Source: RPRI01 sp051233685 (lineage in GTDB: Bacteria; Desulfobacterota; Desulfobacteria; Desulfobacterales; RPRI01). From it: a DNA stretch of 64,000 nucleotides. Location of the stretch: assembly GCF_051233685.1 (NCBI RefSeq), contig NZ_JBAMMY010000130.1, positions 71,431-135,430 of the forward strand. The letters are read 5' to 3'. Position numbers and translations under genes: made by a program. The notes beneath the pieces were generated by a model. The model did not search any database and was not told the DNA's origin. It was given only the letters and a program-made list of their open reading frames with translations. Below are positions 1 to 8,328 of the stretch, piece after piece; within the stretch, counting starts at the first letter, position 1; every line of letters starts with the position of its first letter.

Positions 1-1
1 T

Positions 2-223
2 GCACTGAGGAATATAGGTAAGGTTAACGCCAATGCGGTATCATACACAAACAGCATTGACATCAATAACTCAACGAGAAAGAGAATCCATTTTCCGATC
101 TCTTGGATTAGTCAACTAGCAAAAAATGTTGCCCAATGGTTGGATGAGCAACGCCTGAAACAGGGCATGCAAATATTTGAAAAACTAAACATAGCTCAAC
201 CATCCAACTGGTGGATGCCGTAG
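2..223 (+). CDS. C-terminal end of an unrecognised protein (partial)
   Basis: An open frame runs from the window edge to a TAG stop and encodes 73 residues, so the gene begins outside the window. The visible part is polar, with a likely amphipathic helix in its second half and an aromatic end (NWWMP). I do not recognise the family. The uninterrupted frame, ordinary composition and stop just before a structured spacer argue for a real gene end rather than chance. It may belong to the same accessory block as the defence genes that follow. Confidence 0.45.
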   Translation, partial: ALRNIGKVNANAVSYTNSIDINNSTRKRIHFPISWISQLAKNVAQWLDEQRLKQGMQIFEKLNIAQPSNWWMP

Positions 224-316
224 ATTGGTAGAAAATACTCTATATGTATGACCGGATTCTTGTTGGAAATCTGGCTTATTCAAGTTAAGGCGGTTATAAT
301 ATTGGTACATAAAATC

Positions 317-410
317 GTTTAACAAGGCGCTCGAATGGTTATCACGGGTTACATGTGACGCTTCGCGTCCCCCGCAACCCGCGCCACCGATCAGTGCCGC
401 TTCGTTACAA
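317..410. repeat. attC-like imperfect hairpin in front of the DUF262 gene
   Basis: The sequence starts with GTTTAAC (317-323), which fits the integron R'' box RYYYAAC, and ends with GTTACAA (404-410), one base off the R' box GTTRRRY. The outer arms AACAAGGCGC and GCCGCTTCGTT are imperfect inverted repeats. Inner arms CGGGTT/AACCCG enclose a GACGC/GCGTC stem. Overall it can fold into one long, bulged hairpin of about 94 nt, the architecture of a cassette attC site. It is GC-rich against its flanks. No second copy was seen in the window, so a stand-alone structured repeat is equally possible. Confidence 0.35.
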
Positions 411-456
411 GTCGAAGAACAGCATTTCAAACAAATACTGAAAAGGGTGATTAGCG

Positions 457-2271
457 ATGACTGGAGATACAAGCCAGAAGACAGAATCAATAGAACAACT
501 TGTTGCAAGCATAGATAACGGGGATGTTGTTTTGCCGGAGTTCCAGCGGGATTTTGTCTGGGAAGAAACAAAAACTTATGATCTTTTTGATTCCATAATC
601 AGAGACATCTTTATCGGCTCCCTTATATTCGGGATACCTTCATTCGAATTGACTGTACGTGAGTTGGATATAAGACCTCGCAAAGGTCCCGGTAGCCGCA
701 AAAACTTACATATAATTCCTTTTACAAAGGCAGATATTAATCAGCGTGTTAAAACTGGTCAATTCCGACTTTTACTGGATGGACAGCAACGAGCCACTTC
801 TCTCTATCGTGCAGTTAACGGGGTTGACAATGTCTGGATAATTGTTCGAACAAATGATGATTTGCAGCCGAAAACAAGAAATAAGATACCGGCTGATCGT
901 TCGCTAGAGGAAATTCTGTTTGAAGTTGCCGGGAAAGAATCGGCTGAGCGAATGTCCATTCGGATTAGCGATGTTTATAAAATGTTAAAGGGCAAAATCG
1001 TTCGAGAGAAGGATAAGGCCACTCTATTTGCTGAAACCGATTACTGCAAATCCCAGGGTATTAAAGACGTACAAGCTTGCGATTTATTTGAAGCATACCT
1101 GACATACACTACCCAGTTACAGAACTTATTTAGAGCGGAAAAACTACTCTCATATTACTTGCTGGATACAGATGAGGAAAAGTTCTCGTTATTCTTCGAA
1201 CGTAGCAATAGCAAAGGCATTCAACTTAATTTCATCGATATTTTAGCGGCGAAGCTGTATTCAGGCTTTAATCTTCGTGCCAAAGTTGATGAATTTAAGG
1301 ATGAAAACTCAGGTTATAAGCTTGAACGAAATGAAATTGTTCGTGCGGTCGCATTTGTGGCAAGTGACGGCAAAGATATTAGTCGTCAGTACATACTATC
1401 GACGTTAAATCATGTTCACTTCAATGAATACTGGGATAAGCTGTGTACCCTATATCGGAAGTGCCTTGACTATTTGTACGGCAATCACTTTCTTATATCC
1501 CAAGAGTGGCTTCCTTACAATAGTATCCTCATTCCTTTAGTCATTTTTTTGCGTGAAATTCCGCACAATGATTTTTCGCAGATCGATCAGCTACAATCAA
1601 ATTTTCTCAAATTCTGGTACTGGTCGGTTATCTTCTCTCAACGGTATTCGAGTTCTTCACAAGAAATCATTTTGACGGATGCTAAAATACTGCGATTAGT
1701 TGCGCAAAGGGATTACGGCTTTGATCCAAAATATTTACGTTGTTTTCAGTATGCGATAACAAACTATGAGGATTTTTTCTCAGTTTCAAAGAAAAACAAC
1801 GCTATCTACCGCGGTGTGCTGAATCTCATAAATTATTACGCAAAGGGAATTCGAGACTGGAAAAATAACGATAGAGTTTCCTTCAACAGTCAGAATTTGG
1901 ATGATCATCATGTATTCCCGGTTAAATTTCTGCGTACCCAATTACCGGACATAGAATATAGCCGAATCGACTGCGTGCTCAATAGGACTCTTGTGCCAAA
2001 GATAACAAATATAAAGATTGGTGGGAGAAAACCCAGCAATTACTTGCAACAATTGTTAGGAGACAATAAGGACTTGCGAAGTGCTCTTGAGGCACACCTA
2101 ATTCCTCCTGAGTTACTCGACGGCGATTACGATGACTGCTACGAAATCTTCATAGATGATCGTGGGAAAAAAGTGATGGCGATAATTAATGATGAAATTC
2201 TTTCTCTACGTTCTGAGTTAGAGCATAAGATGTTTGGCATAGAAGATCAAACAAAGCATACAGCGTCGTGA
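457..2271 (+). CDS. DUF262/DUF1524 nuclease, GmrSD-like (604 aa)
   Basis: The N-terminus carries DUF262 signatures: a FQRDFVW segment at residues 29-35 and the LLDGQQRAT motif around 106-114, which in this ParB-like fold binds nucleotide. The C-terminal part (about residues 480-530) has the His-His motif DDHHVFP and a following LNRTLVP stretch typical of the DUF1524 HNH nuclease. This two-domain order is that of GmrSD-type type IV restriction enzymes, which cut modified phage DNA, and of SspE-like proteins. The start has an AGGG ribosome site a few bases upstream. It directly precedes a type III restriction-modification pair, which supports a defence role. The exact target modification cannot be told from sequence. 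Confidence 0.82.
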   Translation: MTGDTSQKTESIEQLVASIDNGDVVLPEFQRDFVWEETKTYDLFDSIIRDIFIGSLIFGIPSFELTVRELDIRPRKGPGSRKNLHIIPFTKADINQRVKTGQFRLLLDGQQRATSLYRAVNGVDNVWIIVRTNDDLQPKTRNKIPADRSLEEILFEVAGKESAERMSIRISDVYKMLKGKIVREKDKATLFAETDYCKSQGIKDVQACDLFEAYLTYTTQLQNLFRAEKLLSYYLLDTDEEKFSLFFERSNSKGIQLNFIDILAAKLYSGFNLRAKVDEFKDENSGYKLERNEIVRAVAFVASDGKDISRQYILSTLNHVHFNEYWDKLCTLYRKCLDYLYGNHFLISQEWLPYNSILIPLVIFLREIPHNDFSQIDQLQSNFLKFWYWSVIFSQRYSSSSQEIILTDAKILRLVAQRDYGFDPKYLRCFQYAITNYEDFFSVSKKNNAIYRGVLNLINYYAKGIRDWKNNDRVSFNSQNLDDHHVFPVKFLRTQLPDIEYSRIDCVLNRTLVPKITNIKIGGRKPSNYLQQLLGDNKDLRSALEAHLIPPELLDGDYDDCYEIFIDDRGKKVMAIINDEILSLRSELEHKMFGIEDQTKHTAS

Positions 2272-2378
2272 AAAGATAACTTCAAATAAAATGCGTTGAA
2301 TGGACTGAACAGACATAGAACCCAACTGTTGGTTGCAGAAAATTTTCGCTGCCTCATAACTTCGCATGAGAGACTTAT

Positions 2379-4013
2379 ATGAACAAGAAACAAAAACTGG
2401 AACTCACCTGGATTGGAAAAGAGAATCGGCCTAAGCTGGAGCCGCGCATTCTGCTGGAAGACCCGGAAAAGTCCTATCATGCAAAGCACAGGGTAACAGA
2501 TAAGGATATCTTCGACAACCGGCTGATATTTGGGGACAACCTGCTGGCGTTGAAGGCGCTGGAGTGGGAGTTTGCGGGGAAGGTTAAATGCGTATATATC
2601 GATCCGCCATACAACACAGGCAGTGCTTTTGAACACTACGATGACGGTATTGAACACTCCGTTTGGTTGAGCCTGATGCGCGACAGGTTAGAGATCATCC
2701 AGCGGTTGCTTTCCGATGACGGTTCCATGTGGATTACAATTGATGACAACGAAGCGCATTATTTGAAGGTTTTGTGTGATGAGGTGTTTGGACGGGGGAA
2801 TTTTGTGGCAACCATGGTTTGGGAAAAGCGCACATCACGTGAAAACCGCCGCGTCTTCTCTTTCAATCACGATTTTGTGCTGGTTTATGCCAAACAGAAA
2901 CAAAAATTCGAACTAACAAGAAATCCGCTTAGCTTAAATCAAGAGATTCTTGGCCGTTATAAAAATCCTGACAATGATCCTCGCGGGCCTTGGCAATCAG
3001 TGTCTGCCAATGCACAGGCAGGACACGCAACGCCCTCGCAGTTTTACAAACTAAGGCTTCCATCAGGGCGTGAGATAGATCCGCCGAAAGGAAGGTGTTG
3101 GCTCTACACGAAAGATCGAATAGAGCAGGAAATTGCGGCAGGTAACATTTGGTTTGGTGCTAATGGAGACAATACACCTCGTGTAAAAAAATTCTTAAGC
3201 AACAATCAAGACAAGGGGCTCACCCCGGAAACTATTTGGCCAGCAAGTGAAGTAGGCACGAATGATGATGCGAAAAAGGGGTTGCTTCAACTACTTCCCC
3301 ATGTGCAAGTATTTGATAACCCTAAGCCGGAGGGTTTTCTTGAGCGACTCATCCACATCGCAACAAACCCCGGTGACCTTGTCCTCGACTCCTTCGCCGG
3401 TTCCGGCACCACTGGCGCGGTGGCCCACAAAATGGGTCGGCGCTGGATTATGGTGGAGTTGGGTGAGCATTGCCATACTCATATTATTCCGCGACTAAAG
3501 AAGGTTATTGATGGTGAAGATTCCGGCGGTATCACTAAGGCGGTGAACTGGAAAAGTGGTGGCGGCTTCCGCTATTATCGCCTCGCGCCGTCGTTGCTGG
3601 AAAAAGACAAGTGGGATAACTGGGTCATCAACAAAACCTATAACGCCGCCATGCTGGCTGAGGCTCTGTGTAAGTTGGAGGGGTTTACCTATGCGCCCAG
3701 CGATTCGATTTACTGGCAGCATGGCTATTCCACGGAGCAGGATTTCATCTACATGACCACGGCAAACCTGAACCACGACCAGCTCCAGCAACTCTCCGAT
3801 GAGGTGGGGCCTGAACGCACCCTGCTTGTGCTCTGTACTGCTTTTCGCGCCAAAGCAGATCAATATCCAAACCTGACTGTGAAAAAGATTCCCAAAGCTG
3901 TTCTCACCCGCTGTGAATGGGGCCATGACGACTACAGCCTAAGGGTGGAAAACCTGCCTAAAGCGCCTGCTCCCAAGGGTCAGATGGAGCTATTCGATGA
4001 GGAGGCTGACTGA
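2379..4013 (+). CDS. mod: Type III restriction-modification DNA methyltransferase (Mod)
   Basis: A 544-residue beta-class DNA methyltransferase. The catalytic DPPYNTG motif is at residues 75-81 and the S-adenosylmethionine motif DSFAGSGTTG near residue 335. DPPY before FxGxG is the beta-class order, usual for adenine-N6 Mod subunits of type III systems. The target-recognition region lies between them. Mod both methylates host DNA and gives the Res subunit its specificity. The gene is one of a near-contiguous series with the rhuM remnant and res downstream. The stop overlaps the next start (TGATG). Its higher GC than the AT-rich cluster downstream fits horizontal transfer of the whole defence block. 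Confidence 0.9.
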   Translation: MNKKQKLELTWIGKENRPKLEPRILLEDPEKSYHAKHRVTDKDIFDNRLIFGDNLLALKALEWEFAGKVKCVYIDPPYNTGSAFEHYDDGIEHSVWLSLMRDRLEIIQRLLSDDGSMWITIDDNEAHYLKVLCDEVFGRGNFVATMVWEKRTSRENRRVFSFNHDFVLVYAKQKQKFELTRNPLSLNQEILGRYKNPDNDPRGPWQSVSANAQAGHATPSQFYKLRLPSGREIDPPKGRCWLYTKDRIEQEIAAGNIWFGANGDNTPRVKKFLSNNQDKGLTPETIWPASEVGTNDDAKKGLLQLLPHVQVFDNPKPEGFLERLIHIATNPGDLVLDSFAGSGTTGAVAHKMGRRWIMVELGEHCHTHIIPRLKKVIDGEDSGGITKAVNWKSGGGFRYYRLAPSLLEKDKWDNWVINKTYNAAMLAEALCKLEGFTYAPSDSIYWQHGYSTEQDFIYMTTANLNHDQLQQLSDEVGPERTLLVLCTAFRAKADQYPNLTVKKIPKAVLTRCEWGHDDYSLRVENLPKAPAPKGQMELFDEEAD

Positions 4014-4228
4014 TGGATGTCGTTCTTTACAAGACCGACGATGGCAAAGCGCAGCTTGAGGTAAAGCTGGATCGCGAAACGGTCTGGCTCACCCAGAATC
4101 AGATGGCAAATCTGTTTGATAAGGACACGGATACAATCGGTCTGCATATTCGCAATATATATAAGGAAGGTGAGTTGTCCCGCAAGGGAACTACCGAGGA
4201 ATCCTCGGTAGTTCAAAACCATTGTTAA
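4013..4228 (+). pseudogene. Truncated rhuM-family gene remnant (71 aa)
   Basis: The frame starts at an ATG overlapping the mod stop. It encodes the conserved beginning of RhuM/virulence-type proteins (TVWLTQNQMANLF, then HIRNIYKEGELS and TTEESSVVQ). Full members run to roughly 300 residues and continue with a GKR...YNLD segment. Here the frame stops a few codons after VVQ and only 51 bases remain before res, so most of the gene is gone. RhuM-like genes are common passengers inside type I and III restriction loci. The break falls beside a perfect palindrome at 4188-4214. Probably non-functional. Confidence 0.75.
4188..4214. repeat. Perfect 13-bp palindrome with 1-nt centre
   Basis: GAACTACCGAGGA and TCCTCGGTAGTTC are exact inverted copies separated by one base. 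They lie inside the conserved TTEESSVVQ codons of the rhuM remnant and end 14 bases before its stop. The structure could form a hairpin or cruciform. It may simply be codon choice over a conserved protein motif, but its position at the truncation point is notable. Confidence 0.7.
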
Positions 4229-4279
4229 AGTAATTGTGAGTCTGATCAACCGTGCCAACATATAATCCGGAGTATTTGA

Positions 4280-6994
4280 ATGAATCGACATGTTAATGCC
4301 ATTTCTGGCCGTCTGAGTCTGCGCCCGCCTCAGCGTCTATCACTGGGAATTCTCGATAGAATTACTGAAATCGCTCCGCCCGGCAAGGGAGCTGATACGG
4401 CTATGCAGCTTGCAGCGATCCAAAGCGAGTTTCCATCGGTGATTGATTTCGAGCGCGAATTTCCTTCCCTGTGCTTTGCCCTGGCCACCGGTGTGGGCAA
4501 AACGCGTCTGATGGGCGCTTTTATCAGCTACCTGTATCTTGCCCACGGCATTAGCAACTATTTTGTATTGGCGCCCAACCTGACTATTTATAACAAGTTG
4601 ATAGCTGATTTTACCCCCAACACTCCCAAATATATATTCAAGGGTATTGCAGAGTTTGCCGTCCATCCTCCTACGATTATTACCGGGGATACATATGAAA
4701 GCGGTATCGGCGTGCGTGAGGCGTGGCGCACACAATATTCAATATTCCCCAAGTTAGAAGGCGTTCATATCAATATTTTCAACATCTCAAAGATCAACTC
4801 CGAAGTGCGCGGAGGCAAATCGCCTCGCATCAAACGACTGTCCGAATACATCGGCGAGAGTTATTTCGACTACCTTGCCGGACTGCCGGATCTTGTGCTT
4901 CTCATGGACGAATCCCACCGCTACCGGGCCAGTGCAGGAGTGAGGGCTATCAACGAACTCAAACCCATTTTAGGTCTGGAGCTTACCGCAACTCCATTTA
5001 TAGAAACTAATCGCGGAGCAGTGCCGTTTAAAAATGTGATTTATGATTATCCTCTGGGAAAGGCCATGGCCGATGGTTTTGTAAAAGAGCCTGCCGTAGT
5101 GACACGTAAAAATTTCAAGCCAGCCGGTATGTCAGCCGAGGCAATTGAGCGCATGAAGCTGGAAGATGGCATGCGCCTCCACGAAAGCGTTAAAGTGGAA
5201 CTGGAGACTTACGCCAGAGAAAGCGGAAATCCTATTGTAAAGCCGTTTCTGCTTGTAATTGCCAGGGATACCACCCATGCCGCCCGGTTATTGCAGTTGA
5301 TCCAATCTGATAATTTTTTTGGAGGTTGCTACAAAGACAAGGTAATTCAGGTGGATTCCAGCCGGACCGGAAAAGATGAAGAGGAAATGATAGAACGATT
5401 GCTCAAGGTGGAACAAACTGATGAACCCACTGAAATCGTAATCCATGTCAATATGCTGAAGGAAGGCTGGGATGTTACCAACCTATACACTATCGTACCG
5501 CTGCGGGCGGCCAATGCGCGTATTCTTATAGAACAGTCCATAGGCCGCGGCCTGCGCCTTCCGTATGGCAGACGCACAGGAGTAATGGCTGTGGATCGTC
5601 TGAACATAGTGGCCCACGATAAATTCCAGGAAATTATTGATGAAGCCAACAGGCCGGATTCCACTATCCGCTTGCAGGCAGTTGTACTGGATGATGAAGA
5701 TCTTAGCCAAAAGACAGCTTCCCTGGTTTCACGGCCAATACTTTTGGAAAAGTTGGGAATGAAACCGGAGAAGATGACAAGCAACACACGGTTGGCAGGA
5801 CAGGATGAACCCAGGGTATTTGCCAAACCCGAAGAGCAGCAGGTGGCGCAAATAGCCTGGGAGGTTATCCGCAAACTGGAAAATCAGCCCCAAAAGCTTC
5901 CCTCTGTGACGCATTTGCAGAAACCGGAAATTCAGGCAGCTATTGTCAAGGCTGTGGAAGAGCTACAGCCGTCTGCCGAGCAGATGACGCTGGATGGTTT
6001 TACGGAAAAACCGGATGTTGCCGCTGTGGTAGCTAAAACTATTGAGATTATTACACAGCAGACTATTGATATCCCACGCATCCAGGTAGTACCTAAAGGG
6101 GATGTAAAAACAGGATTCAAGCCTTTTACCCTGGACTTAAAGGCTCTGAATTATCCTGCGATTTCCGACGAGCTATGGATTCAGCATTTGCGCACCAGTC
6201 AGTTAGAAGTATTAGCGTTAGGGCGAGGCGGAATTGAGGAAGCGCGGTTGGAAGATTACGTGGTCAGCGGTCTGATGGATTTTGATGATATTTCATACGA
6301 CGACCATGCCGATCTGCTCTATGATCTCGCCGGTCAGACAGTACGGCATTTTAAATCTTACTTATCCGAAGAAGATATTCACAAAGTGCTGCGCTGCTAC
6401 CAACGGGATATCGCCCGGTTCATCCACTCGCAGATGCAGGATCACTACTGGGAGGAGACAGTCGATTACGAGGTAATAGTCAGCAAAGGCTTCACTGAAT
6501 TGAAGGAAAGCGCCTATTCTTATTTAGTAGCAGAACCTCCCTCCGATTATCGCATATCCCCTGATGACAAAAGCAATATGGCCCGATATATGTTCGGGGG
6601 ATTCAAACATTGCCTTTACCCTGTACAAAAATTCGGCTCGGAAGCTGAACGTAAACTTGCCATGATACTTGAACGGGACGCGATAAAATGGTTTAAGCCC
6701 GCTAAAGATCAGTTTCAAATCTTTTACCGGCAAGGCGCTGAGTATCATGAATATCAGCCGGATTTTGTAGCTGAAACCATGGATATGATTTTCATGCTTG
6801 AGCCCAAGGCCAGCAACCAGATGGATGACCCTATTGTACTTGCCAAGAAAGAAGCTGCCGTTAAATGGTGCGCCAATGCTTCGGGTCACGCGCAAACTTA
6901 CAATGGTAAGCTCTGGCGATATGTTTTAATCCCTCACAATGAAATTGCAACAAACATGACGCTGGATGCTTTGGCGGCCAGATTTGGTGAATGA
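4280..6994 (+). CDS. res: Type III restriction enzyme Res subunit (helicase/nuclease)
   Basis: A 904-residue superfamily 2 helicase joined to a nuclease. Walker A is ATGVGKTRL at residues 69-77, the DEAD-like box is LLMDESHRYR (about 208-217), and motif III appears as ELTATPF. The C-terminus shows EYQPDFVAE followed by MLEPKA, the PD-(D/E)XK pattern that cleaves DNA. Res works with Mod: it uses ATP to communicate between two recognition sites and cuts unmodified DNA. A GGAG ribosome site lies 8 bases before the ATG. All key motifs are present, so the system looks intact despite the rhuM scar between the subunits. Confidence 0.9.
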   Translation: MNRHVNAISGRLSLRPPQRLSLGILDRITEIAPPGKGADTAMQLAAIQSEFPSVIDFEREFPSLCFALATGVGKTRLMGAFISYLYLAHGISNYFVLAPNLTIYNKLIADFTPNTPKYIFKGIAEFAVHPPTIITGDTYESGIGVREAWRTQYSIFPKLEGVHINIFNISKINSEVRGGKSPRIKRLSEYIGESYFDYLAGLPDLVLLMDESHRYRASAGVRAINELKPILGLELTATPFIETNRGAVPFKNVIYDYPLGKAMADGFVKEPAVVTRKNFKPAGMSAEAIERMKLEDGMRLHESVKVELETYARESGNPIVKPFLLVIARDTTHAARLLQLIQSDNFFGGCYKDKVIQVDSSRTGKDEEEMIERLLKVEQTDEPTEIVIHVNMLKEGWDVTNLYTIVPLRAANARILIEQSIGRGLRLPYGRRTGVMAVDRLNIVAHDKFQEIIDEANRPDSTIRLQAVVLDDEDLSQKTASLVSRPILLEKLGMKPEKMTSNTRLAGQDEPRVFAKPEEQQVAQIAWEVIRKLENQPQKLPSVTHLQKPEIQAAIVKAVEELQPSAEQMTLDGFTEKPDVAAVVAKTIEIITQQTIDIPRIQVVPKGDVKTGFKPFTLDLKALNYPAISDELWIQHLRTSQLEVLALGRGGIEEARLEDYVVSGLMDFDDISYDDHADLLYDLAGQTVRHFKSYLSEEDIHKVLRCYQRDIARFIHSQMQDHYWEETVDYEVIVSKGFTELKESAYSYLVAEPPSDYRISPDDKSNMARYMFGGFKHCLYPVQKFGSEAERKLAMILERDAIKWFKPAKDQFQIFYRQGAEYHEYQPDFVAETMDMIFMLEPKASNQMDDPIVLAKKEAAVKWCANASGHAQTYNGKLWRYVLIPHNEIATNMTLDALAARFGE

Positions 6995-7184
6995 AATCAT
7001 AATGTACCGATTTATATACCCAGTTGAGATACTTTCTGTATATCACAACTGTACTCAAACCTTTGATAAGAAGAATGTTTTGCAGCACGGATATCATAAG
7101 TGGGTTTGTGATACCGCCTGTCCAGAATTCCGTCCGGAGCTTATCTACCTGATTTCGTAATTCACCTGTTATCATATGTTGTGA

Positions 7185-7312
7185 TGGTCTCGTAAAAAGT
7201 CCGAAAACCCCCGTTTCGTCATGCCGGACACGATCAGGTATCCAACAATTTCAATAGGGTCTGGATACCGGCTTTCGCCGGAATGACGGTTTGGGGACTT
7301 TTTACGAGTCCA
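7185..7312. mobile_element. MITE-like element with 18-bp terminal inverted repeats
   Basis: The 128-bp element begins TGGTCTCGTAAAAAGTCC and ends GGACTTTTTACGAGTCCA, inverted copies with one mismatch. A second inverted pair inside (CGTCATGCCGG and CCGGAATGACG) makes it a nested hairpin with no coding capacity. Such compact elements ending in CGTAAAAAGTC are a familiar kind of dispersed repeat in this sort of genome; no transposase is present here. It sits in the 566-bp space between res and the biosynthetic cluster and may mark the edge of the imported defence block. The bases before it (6995-7184) show no convincing gene. Confidence 0.75.
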
Positions 7313-7452
7313 TCTTCATTAAATCCGTACAAATAATCCATGCTGTATTTCAAGCTTGAAGTGACGAATGCGGATTTTGATCCAAACTATTTTATTGACG
7401 ATATCTATAATAACTTATATTAAAAAAAGCTTTTATTATAATGTAAATCTGC

Positions 7453-7480
7453 TTGACAGAATATTTAAAATATTTACTGT
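7453..7480 (+). promoter_or_regulatory. Possible promoter of the biosynthetic cluster
   Basis: A perfect TTGACA (7453-7458) is followed after 16 bases by TACTGT (7475-7480), a weak -10 match, in an AT-rich leader about 80-100 bases before the first gene. The rest of 7313-7560 holds no gene that I can support. Confidence 0.3.
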
Positions 7481-7560
7481 GATGAATCGGAACAAAATGT
7501 TATCATTGTATATTTCACAGATTAACAGAGGTTGGCATATTCGGGAGACAAATCCGTTAT

Positions 7561-8295
7561 ATGAAAGAATATACTGAAAAAACGGCTCTTGTTGTAGGCG
7601 GCAGCAGAGGAATAGGGCGTGCAATTGCTCTTCGTCTGGCGCGCTCGGGTTTTGATATCCGGTTAACTTATCAGAGCAATCATGAAGCAGCCTATAAGGT
7701 AAAGTCTGAGATAGAAGAGATTGGCAAGAAATGTGAAATTATGGCGTTTGATATCTCAGACAATGATGCAACAAGAGCTGCTCTTGAAAAAATATCGGAT
7801 GAGCATCCTCCCCATGTAGTTGTATTTAACTCGGGAATTGCAAAAGATAATCTGATGGTCTGGATGACAAAAGAAGAATGGAATTCCGTAATTTCGGTAA
7901 ATCTCAATGGATTTTATAATGTTATAAATACGGTGCTGTTTCCAATGCTGCGGGAAAAGCGGGGACGTATTGTTGTCGTATCATCAACTTCAGGACAGAT
8001 CGGACAGGCAGGCCAGGTTAATTACTCGGCTTCAAAAGCAGGACTAATAGGAGCTGTTAAAGCGCTTGCAAGAGAAATCGGGAGAAAAAATATTTTTGTC
8101 AATGCTGTGGCTCCGGGACTTATTTTAACCGATATGGTTGAATCTCTGGATAAGAAAAAATTTTTGCCCCTTATTCCCATTAACAGGTTCGGAAATCCGG
8201 AAGATGTGGCATCTGTTGTGAATTTTTTATGTACGGAAGAAAATATGTATATACACGGCCAGGTTATAGGTATTAATGGCGGACTCGCGATATAA
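7561..8295 (+). CDS. 3-oxoacyl-ACP reductase, FabG-like SDR
   Basis: A 244-residue short-chain dehydrogenase of FabG size. The NADP-binding motif GGSRGIG is at residues 13-19 and the catalytic triad is Ser142, Tyr155, Lys159 (YSASK). It would reduce the beta-keto group after each condensation on a carrier protein. It is the first gene of a one-strand cluster ending at 33227 and the only ketoreductase in it, so it probably serves every elongation round, as the FabG-like enzyme (ApeQ) does in aryl-polyene clusters. The leader has a GGAGA-like ribosome site, rather far from the ATG. Confidence 0.88.
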   Translation: MKEYTEKTALVVGGSRGIGRAIALRLARSGFDIRLTYQSNHEAAYKVKSEIEEIGKKCEIMAFDISDNDATRAALEKISDEHPPHVVVFNSGIAKDNLMVWMTKEEWNSVISVNLNGFYNVINTVLFPMLREKRGRIVVVSSTSGQIGQAGQVNYSASKAGLIGAVKALAREIGRKNIFVNAVAPGLILTDMVESLDKKKFLPLIPINRFGNPEDVASVVNFLCTEENMYIHGQVIGINGGLAI

Positions 8296-8328
8296 AGATT
8301 TTATGAGTCAATAACGGAAAAATATTTA

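Noticed and set aside
4013..4228. Intact small regulator between mod and res
   Set aside because: The sequence is only the beginning of a RhuM protein and stops inside a conserved block, so it is treated as a remnant.
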